This document shows positions 41,445-49,487 of a stretch of DNA of 49,487 bases, in pieces. The notes under the pieces were generated by a model. The model made no database searches. It saw only the letters and a list, made by a program, of their open reading frames with translations, and had not been told where the DNA came from. The stretch lies in assembly GCF_907164965.1 (NCBI RefSeq), contig NZ_CAJRAM010000027.1, positions 1-49,487 on the forward strand, in the 5' to 3' direction. A program made the position numbers and the translations under genes. The stretch's first letter is position 1. The number at the start of each line of letters is the position of its first letter. The stretch comes from Coxiella endosymbiont of Ornithodoros maritimus (GTDB lineage Bacteria; Pseudomonadota; Gammaproteobacteria; Coxiellales; Coxiellaceae).

Positions 41445-41646
41445 ATTCTCCAAAATCCCAAATTGAGGGTTTCTTTGCAGGTTGCAAGGGCTGACTGCGC
41501 AGTTGAAAAATACGCTGATATTTTTTAATTTCAGCCATTTGCCTCGTAGACCAGGCGTGGCTGCGATCGAATTCCGCCAGACGTTTGTCTATTTCGCTGA
41601 TGTAGGCGGCAGGGAATTTCTGAGCATTTTTTTTCTTTATAAACAT
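41443..41646 (-). CDS. Small uncharacterised basic protein
   Basis: 67 residues, not recognised as a known family. The sequence is basic and helical-looking (KKKNAQKFPAAYISEIDKRL, then AEFDRSHAWSTRQMAEIKKY), with no membrane segment or signal peptide, and ends in a proline and tryptophan motif KKPSIWDFGE. A plausible ribosome-binding AGAGG precedes the ATG and a strong hairpin terminator follows the stop, which supports it being a real single-gene unit. It stands divergent to the large oxidoreductase, with only about 50 bases between their starts. Confidence 0.55.
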   Translation of the reverse strand: MFIKKKNAQKFPAAYISEIDKRLAEFDRSHAWSTRQMAEIKKYQRIFQLRSQPLQPAKKPSIWDFGE

Positions 41647-41697
41647 AGAAGAGCCTCTGCTACAATTAATGCATGAGATTTTACATTCTAAAGCGAA

Positions 41698-44600
41698 ATG
41701 AACGCCATGACTAGTTCTTCACTTTCCTTTAAAGGTTTCAGCTTTAGCGAGCTATTCACGGTGGATGGCTTAAGTAAGCTCGATTCTACCTTCTTGGAGT
41801 TTTTGAAAGCGGCAAACGCCGTATTACATGCGCGATTACTTCGTTATCGTAAAAGAGACCCTTTATCATCTCAAGAACTAAGCGAATTGTTGATCGAATG
41901 CGGTCCGCATGTAGAGGCTTTTCTTGCTGATCTTTTTTCTATTAAAGAAGCGGTAAAGCAATTGCAGACAGCAACTTTGAAAGAAAGCCCTATTTTTGCT
42001 TTCAAAAAATTCTATGTGCTTCGCGAAGCCCGGCGGGCTTTAAAGAAGGCAGGAGAAGTAGACAATTTTGCTTCTTTGAACCACTGGGTAACTGAACAAC
42101 TGGTGGAGAATGGTTTAGAAACTAAAGATCGGGAATTGGCGATTGCTACTTGGGGGCAACAATTATTGCAAGATCCTAAAGCCAATGCAGAACCAATCGA
42201 AAGGTTGACCTCCTGGTGCGTTGCAGCGATGAGTCAGCGCGCTGGGCAGGCGGCTGTAAAAAACTGGGTGAGTTTTCGGTTGCATAAACATTTAAACTAC
42301 GAAAATTTGCTGGAAACTCATCCTGTGCCCGAGGATCCTTTTGGGCGAATGGAGGGGCCCCGTGAATCGCGACGTCATCGTGATGGGTTTGGGTTGACCG
42401 ACCCGCGAATGGATCGGCGAGAGGCTCTGGCTCATGTGCATTATTGCATTTATTGTCACAAAACAGAGGGCGATTTTTGTTCCAAAGGGTTCCCTGTAAA
42501 GAAAAGTGACCCCAGCCAAGGGTTGAAAATTAATCCACTCGGCGAAACGCTTACAGGATGCCCGCTGGATGAAAAAATCTCAGAAATGCACATTTTAAAA
42601 AAGAAGGGTTTTGGAATTGCTGCCTTAGCCGTGGTGATGATCGACAATCCATTGTGTCCCGCGACTGGTCATCGCATTTGTAATGACTGCATGAAAGCGT
42701 GCATTTACCAGAAACAGGAGCCCGTTAATATTCCCCAAGTGGAAACACGCATTTTAACCGACGTGCTTGACCTTCCGTGGGGAGTAGAAATTTACGATTT
42801 ATTGACGCGTTGGAATCCCTTACGCCAAGAACAATATGTCCCGAAGCCCTATAACGGCAAAAAAGTATTAATTATGGGGATGGGGCCAGCGGGTTTCACT
42901 TTGGCTCATTATCTTCTGATGGAAGGCTTTGCGGTAGTGGGGGCTGATGGGTTGAAAATCGAGCCTTTATCGCGCGAGTTACTTCTCCAACCCCTTCGCA
43001 GCTACGAGGAATTAAGAGAGCGCTTAGATAATCGGGTCATGGTAGGGTTTGGGGGCGTGGCGGAGTATGGAATCACGGTTCGGTGGGATAAAAATTTCTT
43101 AAAACTGATTTACCTTAGCTTGCTTCGCCGACCACATTTTCAAGTATTTGGGAGCATTCGTTTTGGTGGGACTTTGTTGGTGGAAGATGCTTGGCGTTTG
43201 GGGTTTGACCACCTCGCCCTTGCTGTGGGGGCAGGACTTCCCCGTGAGTTGCAAATCCCGAATAGCTTAGCGCCTGGGATGCGACAAGCGAATGATTTTT
43301 TGATGGCACTCCAGTTGACCGGGGCAGCCAAGCCATCGAGTTTGGCCAATTTGCAGGTTCGATTACCGGCTGTCGTGATCGGTGGTGGATTAACGGCTAT
43401 TGATACCGCGACGGAAGTGCAGGCGTATTATATCGCCCAGGTCGAAAAAATTGCCCGTCGTTATGAAAAAGCCGTGCAATTTTTTGGAGAAGGTTTGGTA
43501 AGGGCCCGTTTTGATAGCATTTCTTTAGCTATTCTCGATGAATTTTTACAGCATGGTCAGGCAGTCATAAACGAACGCTGCCAGGCACAGAAAGAAGAGC
43601 GGTCGGTGAATTTTATTCCGCTTCTTTGCCAATGGGGCGGCGTAACGGTGGTTTATCGCCGCACGATGCAAGAATCACCTGCCTATAAACACAATCATGA
43701 AGAAGTAATTAAGGCCCTCGAGGAAGGAATTTATTACGCAGAAGGCCTGGAGCCCAAAGCTGTAAAGATAGACGCGCACGGCTGGGTAACGGCCTTGGTT
43801 TGCCGATGGCGAGTGATGGATGAAGAAGGGATTTGTATGGTCACTGACGAAGAACAAACCTTGCCCGCTCGATCCATTTTTGTAGCGACGGGCGCGAAAC
43901 CCAACATTGCTTATATTTATGAACATAAAAAAACATTTTTACGGGAGGAATTTGATTATCAGCGCTTTGAGTTCGCAAACAATCAGTTGGAGCCGCTCAA
44001 AGGTGAAATAGAGCATTGCAAGTCCGAAAATTTCGGCCCATTTACCAGCTATGAAGAAAAAGAGCACCGGGTGTCTTTTTTAGGTGATACGCACCCTGTC
44101 TTTCATGGGAGTGTGGTTAAAGCCATCGCTTCTGCGAAACGCGCGTTCCCGAAAATTGTCAAGGCATTGGAGCCTAATCATCGATTTAATGGTGACCAAA
44201 AGGAGTATGAGGGTTTCCGAGAGCAGATGAACGCGTTATTTCAGGCAGAAGTTGTCGATGTGCGCCGCCATAGCTCTGAGATGGTGGAGTGTCGCATTCG
44301 AGCACCGATGGCGGCGCGGAATTTCCAGGCTGGCCAATTTTACCGCTTGCAAAATTACGAGTGTCTATCGCCGCTCATTGCTGATACCCGATTACAGACG
44401 GAAGCGTTGGCGATGATTGGCGTGAATGAGAGCTCTGAAGCCGATGTTATTAGCTTTATGGTGTTAGAACGCGGTGGAAGTTCCCGGCTGGTGGCCACGT
44501 TAAAACCAGGGCAACCGATTTCTATTATGGGGCCGACGGGCTGTTGCGCGAAAATCCCCGAGGGCAATTCCAAAACCATTATGATCGTGGGCGGCTCAAT

Positions 44601-45213
44601 GGCAGCAGCTCACCTGCGTTCTTTAGGGCCGGCATTACGTAAAGCGGAACACCGCGTGTTCTACGTGGCTTTAATCGAAAAGTCAGAGGCATTGTATTGG
44701 CAAGAGGAGCTTGAAGCCGCTAGCGATTCCATTTTGTGGGTATGTGAGAAGGACGGGCACGTAGATCTTCATCGGCCTCAAGATAAAGCGATGCAAGGCG
44801 AATTAATCTCAGTATTGCGCGATTATACTTTAGAAAAACCGGCTATCCCGCTGGAATCCGTTGATCAAGTTTATGTGATCGGGTCGGCCTCTTTATTAAG
44901 AGGCATTCAGAAAGCACGGCAAGGGCTTTTGAAGGAATACTTTAAGTTGAAGACAGAATTTATCGCCTCCGTTTATGGGCCGATGCAATGCATGATGAAA
45001 GGCGTTTGTGCACAATGTTTGCAATGGCAAATCGACCCGGCTACAGGCAAGCGGACTAAAGCCGTGTATGCGTGTTCCTGGCAGCACCAGCCGATGGAGT
45101 TAATTGATATCAAAAATATCGACGAACGATTATTACAAAACCGGACCCAAGAGATTTTATCGGACGTTTGGCTGGATTATTTGTTCGCAACTGAAAGCAT
45201 TGAGCGGGTGTGA
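41698..45213 (+). CDS. Giant multidomain FAD/NAD(P)/Fe-S oxidoreductase, glutamate-synthase-beta-like
   Basis: A 1171-residue protein with a fully open frame. Domains by position: an uncharacterised helical N-terminus (1-240); a Cys-rich Fe-S segment (about 248-345) with HYCIYCHKTEGDFC and CNDCMKACIYQ, as in glutamate-synthase small subunits; an FAD-binding GMGPAGFTLAHYL near 391-403; a second nucleotide-binding IGGGLTAIDTATE near 561-573; a ferredoxin-reductase-like part (about 865-1070) with FQAGQFYRLQNYE and MGPTGCCAKIPEG; and a PyrK-like Cys cluster near 1096-1121 (QCMMKGVCAQC). It would pass electrons from NAD(P)H through flavin to Fe-S centres. The final acceptor is unknown. Lies between bolA-grxD and a rhodanese. 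Confidence 0.85.
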   Translation: MNAMTSSSLSFKGFSFSELFTVDGLSKLDSTFLEFLKAANAVLHARLLRYRKRDPLSSQELSELLIECGPHVEAFLADLFSIKEAVKQLQTATLKESPIFAFKKFYVLREARRALKKAGEVDNFASLNHWVTEQLVENGLETKDRELAIATWGQQLLQDPKANAEPIERLTSWCVAAMSQRAGQAAVKNWVSFRLHKHLNYENLLETHPVPEDPFGRMEGPRESRRHRDGFGLTDPRMDRREALAHVHYCIYCHKTEGDFCSKGFPVKKSDPSQGLKINPLGETLTGCPLDEKISEMHILKKKGFGIAALAVVMIDNPLCPATGHRICNDCMKACIYQKQEPVNIPQVETRILTDVLDLPWGVEIYDLLTRWNPLRQEQYVPKPYNGKKVLIMGMGPAGFTLAHYLLMEGFAVVGADGLKIEPLSRELLLQPLRSYEELRERLDNRVMVGFGGVAEYGITVRWDKNFLKLIYLSLLRRPHFQVFGSIRFGGTLLVEDAWRLGFDHLALAVGAGLPRELQIPNSLAPGMRQANDFLMALQLTGAAKPSSLANLQVRLPAVVIGGGLTAIDTATEVQAYYIAQVEKIARRYEKAVQFFGEGLVRARFDSISLAILDEFLQHGQAVINERCQAQKEERSVNFIPLLCQWGGVTVVYRRTMQESPAYKHNHEEVIKALEEGIYYAEGLEPKAVKIDAHGWVTALVCRWRVMDEEGICMVTDEEQTLPARSIFVATGAKPNIAYIYEHKKTFLREEFDYQRFEFANNQLEPLKGEIEHCKSENFGPFTSYEEKEHRVSFLGDTHPVFHGSVVKAIASAKRAFPKIVKALEPNHRFNGDQKEYEGFREQMNALFQAEVVDVRRHSSEMVECRIRAPMAARNFQAGQFYRLQNYECLSPLIADTRLQTEALAMIGVNESSEADVISFMVLERGGSSRLVATLKPGQPISIMGPTGCCAKIPEGNSKTIMIVGGSMAAAHLRSLGPALRKAEHRVFYVALIEKSEALYWQEELEAASDSILWVCEKDGHVDLHRPQDKAMQGELISVLRDYTLEKPAIPLESVDQVYVIGSASLLRGIQKARQGLLKEYFKLKTEFIASVYGPMQCMMKGVCAQCLQWQIDPATGKRTKAVYACSWQHQPMELIDIKNIDERLLQNRTQEILSDVWLDYLFATESIERV

Positions 45214-45335
45214 AGTGGTAAGTTATAATGCGAGGAGCGTAACTATTCAGCCTGTGGGTCAAAATAGGTGTTTTCAGCATTCACGTTAGGTACCTCAATA
45301 GCTAGCGGGGAGCTTATTCAAGAGGGTGTTAAGTG

Positions 45336-45656
45336 ATGTATAAACAAATTTCCCATCTTGAAGCATGGGAGTTGGTAAAAAAGCGCGACATCGTCATTGC
45401 CGATGTGCGCGACCAAGACAGCCATGAAGAAGAACATATTGCTAACGCTTTACATCTTTCAATGGCAAAATTGCAGGAGTATTCTGAAAAGGGGGATAAA
45501 GAGAAACCCATTTTGGTGTACTGTTACCATGGTATTAGCAGCCAATCGGTAGCTCAACATTTGATTAAGCAAGGTTTTAAAGAGGTCTACAGTTTAATCG
45601 GTGGTTTCGAGAGATGGAAAGCGTATCATCCGACATCCGACGCCAATAAAAATTAG
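45336..45656 (+). CDS. glpE: Single-domain rhodanese, GlpE type
   Basis: Thiosulfate:cyanide sulfurtransferase-like protein that carries sulfur as a persulfide. It has one rhodanese domain with the DVRDQDSHEEEHIANALHL stretch and the active-site loop CYHGISSQSVAQHL containing the catalytic Cys (about residue 63), and ends GGFERWKAY. I chose ATG at 45336; a GTG one codon upstream at 45333 is also possible and the GAGG at about 45323 suits either. Length of 106 residues matches GlpE. It is in the redox island between the large oxidoreductase and nadA, so it may supply sulfur, but the glp context is absent. Confidence 0.88.
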   Translation: MYKQISHLEAWELVKKRDIVIADVRDQDSHEEEHIANALHLSMAKLQEYSEKGDKEKPILVYCYHGISSQSVAQHLIKQGFKEVYSLIGGFERWKAYHPTSDANKN

Positions 45657-45740
45657 GGTAGGACAACCACCTCTCCCGAAGGAGTAAGGTAAGGGACCAA
45701 CGACGGGAGAAAGCCGGAAACAGCTTGTTTATAAATTACC

Positions 45741-46736
45741 ATGTCAACAATCCTTTCAAATGAACTCAAGCAGTCAATTGCCCGCATTAGCGATCTGTTG
45801 AAAGCCGAAAACGCGATGGTGGTGGCGCATTATTATATGCCTGCAGAAATCCAGGCCTTAGCCGATGAAACCGGCGGCTTTGTGGGTGATTCCTTGGCCA
45901 TGGCCCAATTTGGGGTGGAGCAAATGGCAACCACTTTGATGGTCGCCGGAGTCCGATTTATGGGCGAAAGTGCAAAAATACTAAGTCCCAACAAACGGGT
46001 GCTCATGCCGACGGTGGAGGCTACCTGTTCGTTGGATTTGGGATGTCCGATTGAGACATTCTCTCAATTTTGTGATGAAAATCCTGATCGAACAGTTGTT
46101 GTCTATTGTAATACTTCTGCCGCGGTGAAAGCGCGTGCTGAGTGGGTGGTGACCTCTTCGAATGCAGTTGAAATTATTCAGCATCTCGATGACGAAGGAA
46201 AAAAGATTTTGTGGGCACCCGATCGCTATCTCGGCAGTTATTTACAAAAAACAACCGGAGCCGATATGATTTTGTGGAAAGGCGCCTGCATTGTGCATGA
46301 AGAATTCAAGGGGGAGGTTTTAGCTGAATTACGTAAACAATATCCTCACACGGCTGTTTTAGTTCATCCAGAATCGCCGCCTTCCGTTATCGAACAGGCG
46401 ACTGTTGTTGGTTCAACGACGCAATTGTTAAAAGCATCACAAGCATTGCCGAATGATACGTTTATCGTGGCGACTGATCGAGGAATTTTTTACAAAATGC
46501 AACAACTATCTCCCCACAAAACTTTTATTGAAGCGCCGACAGCCGGCCATGGAGCGACTTGCCGAAGTTGCGGTCATTGCCCGTGGATGGCTATGAATAA
46601 TTTACAGAGCTTGGAGCAATCCTTAATTACTGGAAGTAATGAAATTGTTTTAGATTCCGAAATCATGGCCAAGGCTAAAGTGCCGATCCAACGGATGTTA
46701 GATTTTAGTTATAACTGTATTGGGGCAACAGCATGA
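45741..46736 (+). CDS. nadA: Quinolinate synthase A
   Basis: Condenses iminoaspartate with dihydroxyacetone phosphate to quinolinate, the first committed step of de novo NAD synthesis. The 331-residue protein needs a [4Fe-4S] cluster, and the three expected ligands are visible: C96 in [14 protein letters not shown], Cys in [10 protein letters not shown], and Cys in [21 protein letters not shown] at about 30-42 is the usual N-terminal motif. Intact. With nadD at 12 kb it supports retained NAD synthesis. The last codons overlap the start of the next gene by four bases (ATGA), an operon-type junction. Confidence 0.96.
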   Translation: MSTILSNELKQSIARISDLLKAENAMVVAHYYMPAEIQALADETGGFVGDSLAMAQFGVEQMATTLMVAGVRFMGESAKILSPNKRVLMPTVEATCSLDLGCPIETFSQFCDENPDRTVVVYCNTSAAVKARAEWVVTSSNAVEIIQHLDDEGKKILWAPDRYLGSYLQKTTGADMILWKGACIVHEEFKGEVLAELRKQYPHTAVLVHPESPPSVIEQATVVGSTTQLLKASQALPNDTFIVATDRGIFYKMQQLSPHKTFIEAPTAGHGATCRSCGHCPWMAMNNLQSLEQSLITGSNEIVLDSEIMAKAKVPIQRMLDFSYNCIGATA

Positions 46737-47126
46737 ATATCCTGCCCGATGAAAAATTGCAATGCAAGCTTGATGTATTAAAGTTGGAGAAAATTCGTCA
46801 TCATATTTTTTATGTTGTGATCAGACGAAACCTAATTGTTGTCTCAAGAATGTGGGTTTGGAGTCATGGGATTATTAAAACAGCGTTTGGATGAGTTGAA
46901 GCTAACGGGAGAAGGATACATTTTTCGAGCGAAAGCTAATTGTCTGCGAATTTGCCGCCAAGGACCTATTGCGATGGTGTATCCCGATGGTACTTGGTAC
47001 CATTCCTGTACACCAGTGGTTATCGAGAGGATAATTCAAGAACATTTTATTGGGGGGAAGCCACTGGAGGGGTGTATTTTATTTATCCACCCCCATTTTC
47101 CCCTCTCCCGGCGGGGAAGGGGGTGA
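46733..47126 (+). pseudogene. (2Fe-2S) ferredoxin domain protein, decayed
   Basis: Thioredoxin-fold [2Fe-2S] protein of about 110 residues. The start [20 protein letters not shown] is at 46733, overlapping the nadA stop. The first cysteine pair can be read in the next frame ([11 protein letters not shown]), and a third frame gives [18 protein letters not shown], followed by [20 protein letters not shown] and [20 protein letters not shown], the conserved second half. Two frame changes near 46810 and 46875 break it. The 47080-47126 end runs into a repeat (cccctctcccggcggggaag) and the natural stop is unclear. The function was probably electron transfer. Confidence 0.8.
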
Positions 47127-47152
47127 GGGAGCCTAAAACGGTCTAAAATATT

Positions 47153-47977
47153 ATGAAATTTAATGGGAATTTAAAAAAATTAAAAAGTTCGTTAAACACG
47201 ACGATTGATTATTTTTTGCCTTTTGCAGAGGAAGAAATATGGTTGAATGAATGGTTGGGGAAATCCATTTCACTTAATCATACGGGGTTGATCCATTGTA
47301 TCCAGTGCGGGCATAAAACAAATAAGAGTTTTCAGCAGGGTTTTTGCTTTCCCTGTTTACGCCGCTTACAAGAATGCAATCTTTGTATTATTCATCCTGA
47401 GCGTTGCCGGGTAGAAATAGGTGGTTGTCCGACAGATGATTGGGCGCACACTCACTGTCATCAAAGTCATGTGATTTATTTGGCCGTTTCTTCAGGGTTA
47501 AAAGTAGGGATTACCCGCGAGACTCAAATGCCAACGCGTTGGATCGATCAAGGTGCGGTTCAGGCCATTCCCATTTTTTGCACGCCTAACCGTTATCAAG
47601 CTGGCCAGGTAGAAGTAGCTTTAAAAGCGTTTATTGCTGACCGTACAGATTGGCGGCGTATGTTGAGAAATGAAACCGACGATGTTAATTTAATAGCGGC
47701 GCGAGATGCACTGTTAAAAGAAGCGGAATCTTCGCTTTCTGCCGCTATCGCTCAATTTAAGACTGGCGATGTTCGTAAAATTGAAACCGCTGCGATTACT
47801 CAATTGAATTATCCCGTATTGGAATATCCAAGTAAAATTAAAAATTTGTTGTTTGAAAAAACCTATTCGATAACTGGTCGCCTATTGGGCATTAAAGGTC
47901 AATACTTTATTTTGGATAACGGCGTCATTAATATCCGAAAATATAGCGGTTATCACGTGGAATGTAGTGTAATTTAA
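47153..47977 (+). CDS. DUF2797 family protein
   Basis: Conserved protein of unknown function, 274 residues. It has two cysteine clusters that look like zinc ribbons: C49/C52 with C65/C68 (HCIQCGH, then FCFPCLR) and C75/C78, C85 and C92 (CNLCIIHPERC, then GGC). After them a HVIYLAVSSGLKVGITRETQ stretch and PTRWIDQGAV resemble a GIY-YIG-like core, as known for DUF2797. No membrane segment. The frame is intact with normal length. It overlaps neither neighbour and precedes the small membrane gene by two bases, so they may be co-transcribed. Confidence 0.85.
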   Translation: MKFNGNLKKLKSSLNTTIDYFLPFAEEEIWLNEWLGKSISLNHTGLIHCIQCGHKTNKSFQQGFCFPCLRRLQECNLCIIHPERCRVEIGGCPTDDWAHTHCHQSHVIYLAVSSGLKVGITRETQMPTRWIDQGAVQAIPIFCTPNRYQAGQVEVALKAFIADRTDWRRMLRNETDDVNLIAARDALLKEAESSLSAAIAQFKTGDVRKIETAAITQLNYPVLEYPSKIKNLLFEKTYSITGRLLGIKGQYFILDNGVINIRKYSGYHVECSVI

Positions 47978-47984
47978 TGTGGGT

Positions 47985-48296
47985 ATGGTGCATTATAACG
48001 CTTTGGAAATTAATACGATTAGGATTATTGGCGTCGTTTTAGTTTTATTAGCTTATTTTTTATTGCGGATTAATAAAATTAATCAAAATCAAGTTATATA
48101 TTTTTTAATGAATTTGCTTGGCTCAGGGCTAATTTTAATTTCCTTATATTTCACCTGGAATTCAGCTTCAGTCATTATCGAGTTTGCTTGGTTGTTAATT
48201 ATTTTATTAGGATTAATCAAAGTTATTTATTTAAAGAAAGAAATCTCTGGTGCTTTGCGGCCGAGATTTTTAAATTTAAGGAAGCCCAAATTCTAA
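47985..48296 (+). CDS. CBU_0592-type small membrane protein
   Basis: A short multi-pass membrane protein of about 103 residues with three hydrophobic segments (IIGVVLVLLAYFLL, YFLMNLLGSGLILISLYF, VIIEFAWLLIILLGLIK), matching the pattern of the family NCBI names after Coxiella CBU_0592. I chose ATG at 47985, eight bases after the DUF2797 stop; a GTG at 47979 is also in frame. Function unknown. Its 3' end overlaps a CPBP-protease relic on the other strand by about 21 bases. Confidence 0.75.
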   Translation: MVHYNALEINTIRIIGVVLVLLAYFLLRINKINQNQVIYFLMNLLGSGLILISLYFTWNSASVIIEFAWLLIILLGLIKVIYLKKEISGALRPRFLNLRKPKF

Positions 48297-48879
48297 AATG
48301 AAGAGCGTCCATACACTGATAAGAATGTGAGAGACGGCGACGTTAAGGATGATATGATCTTATGGCGTGAGTAGAGGTACTCTCAGAAAATGCCTCGTAA
48401 TAGAACTGCATACGCAAATGTGTAAGCCAGATGTAAGTGAGTAAGTGAAAAGAGAAAATTAGAAACGATGATCGCATACCATAGTCTTTTTTGAATCGAC
48501 CCCGTTAAAAAATGATAAAAGCTTGACTGTAAACTGCCTCTTGCAATACATTCCTGAATCGGTGTAAAAATTATATAACCAATTAAGTTTCCCCAGTAAA
48601 CTGAGTTAGCCTGAGGATGAAGGGCACTCTGAATCCCGCTTAAAATATAGGGGGTGTTGCTAAAATTAAATTTTATTAAAATAAATTTAATCAATGTTAA
48701 AATTGCTATGATAATTGCTGAAAAAACAGCGCTTCATTGAGTGATTTTTTCCAGCCTTTGAGCGTCAGCCCAAATGTAGCATAAGGAAATTGGTTGCGTT
48801 TTATTATATAAAATAGCAAAAAAGTAATAACCACAGTTATGGGAAGGGTAACGATTGTGGTGGTCGGTAGGTATTTCAT
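48276..48879 (-). pseudogene. CPBP-family intramembrane metalloprotease, decayed
   Basis: CPBP (CAAX/bacteriocin-processing) proteins are membrane proteases with an EExxxR motif, a FxxxH motif and an HxxxN/D/B motif. Reading from ATG at 48879, the N-terminal helix and LKGWKKSLNEALFF are present. After a frame change near 48700 the motif-1 region reads PIQECIARGSLQS, with Q replacing the first Glu, and motif 2 is NFLFSLTHLHLA. The tail with motif 4-like VSHILISVWTLFIL ends near 48276, across a TGA at about 48383 and one more frame change. Probably dead. Its substrate is unknown. Confidence 0.75.
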
Positions 48880-49487
48880 GGTCTATCTTAGTACATCAAG
48901 CGGAAGATTGAGTATCAGTGGTAATAAATATTCTAGTTTTTTCTAAGGAGAAAAATAACCCCTAACTGGACAGCAGAAGTTTTCCGTTGCCCAGATGAAT
49001 GGTTTTGAGCATTTCAAAGTTAATGGATTCCCATGTGAAATATTTTTCATCGCAGATAAGGGGGGTCGCGTAAAATATGTTTCTAATGTAGCTAGCGATT
49101 CTTATTTTAACGATTGAAGGCGGCCATAAAGTACGTGGTCCCATGGGATGTTTAATATGGAAGGGTATATAAACAATTTAGACTTTTTTACACCAGGGTC
49201 AAAGCTAACCATTCAAGACCACCCAGCTGATCAAAGTGAAATAGGCATCGTCCTTTCCAGGTATCAGAAGTCCAGGCGCACCTTCGTGGGCCGCGCCCGT
49301 GTGCACTGGATCCCTGACTACGCGTGTCAACTTAAGGGAGCCAGGTAAAGAGGGAATATCAAGTAGTTAAAAAAAGCCCGTCATCTTCGTGCGTAGGCTG
49401 CCTACCGACAGACAAAGAATCGAAGGCTTTGAGACGGCCGAAGCCACGGGGATTGTGAGTTTCCATCATGATATAAATAGCGTTCAG
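48880..49487. other. Terminal region with repeats and no recognised gene
   Basis: Minus-strand 48962-49144 and plus-strand 49148-49348 are open but match nothing known. At 49270-49320 there is an inverted diverged copy of the 32760-32815 repeat (ccaggcgcaccttcg ... cactggatccctg), so the second frame is mainly repeat. A CCCGTCATC half-repeat follows at 49377. Confidence 0.4.

Noticed and set aside
1-49487. Gene breaks as sequencing errors
   Set aside because: leuS, mrdA, miaB, lnt and the 1171-codon gene are fully open, and broken genes carry many lesions each, including in-frame stops, so true decay is the better reading.
1-49487. CRISPR array, tRNA or rRNA genes
   Set aside because: No regularly spaced identical repeats and no tRNA or rRNA-like segments were noticed on reading; a covariance-model scan was not possible here.

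Overview
The window looks like chromosome from a Legionellales gammaproteobacterium of the Coxiella lineage. The evidence is gene content and order: mrdA-rodA-mltB, rsfS-nadD-holA-lptE-leuS, lnt-corC-ybeY-phoH-miaB, fadE-fadA-fadB, fdxA/bolA-grxD, a giant flavo-iron-sulfur oxidoreductase, nadA, a DUF2797 gene and a CBU_0592-type small membrane gene. The DNA is AT-rich. About half of the recognisable genes are broken by stop codons and small frameshifts, while long housekeeping genes (leuS, mrdA, the 1171-codon oxidoreductase) are fully open. That contrast argues against sequencing error and for a genome in reductive evolution, such as a tick-associated Coxiella-like endosymbiont. The species cannot be fixed from this window alone.

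Layout. 1-3.3 kb (+ strand): a decayed coiled-coil protein of unknown family, then lemA and htpX-type (M48) pseudogenes. 3.4-5.8 kb (-): two decayed methyltransferase genes, the larger fused to TPR repeats. 5.75-16.3 kb (-): the envelope and translation core, mltB, rodA, mrdA, broken rlmH, rsfS, a strange 880-bp insert, nadD, holA, lptE, leuS. 16.4-20.4 kb: an accessory graveyard with a TraI_2-type conjugation relic, a phytochelatin-synthase relic, and an AAA/DUF4143 ATPase relic bounded by 16-bp inverted repeats. 20.4-28.6 kb (-): lnt, corC, a dead MFS transporter, ybeY, frameshifted phoH, miaB and an intact amino-acid permease. 28.6-29.65 kb holds no clear gene. 29.65-36 kb (+): an M17 aminopeptidase and the fatty-acid beta-oxidation set fadE, fadA and fadB, all dead. 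36-40 kb: a membrane protein, two glycosyltransferases and a YdjC/ChbG-type deacetylase, all broken.

40-48.3 kb is the best-preserved stretch: fdxA, bolA, grxD, a small protein, the 1171-residue FAD/NAD(P)/Fe-S oxidoreductase, a rhodanese, quinolinate synthase nadA, a decayed [2Fe-2S] ferredoxin-like gene, DUF2797 and a small membrane protein. It reads as an iron-sulfur/redox island kept while its surroundings decay. The end of the window holds a broken CPBP-family membrane protease and dispersed repeats.

Functionally, the retained genes support cell elongation (PBP2/RodA/MltB), lipoprotein acylation and LPS export (Lnt, LptE), NAD synthesis (NadA, NadD), replication (HolA), translation (LeuS, RsfS, YbeY, MiaB), amino-acid import and Fe-S/redox chemistry. 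The lost genes cover fatty-acid catabolism, surface sugar modification, membrane quality control, metal/thiol defence and mobile DNA. No rRNA, tRNA, CRISPR array or intact transposase was recognised.
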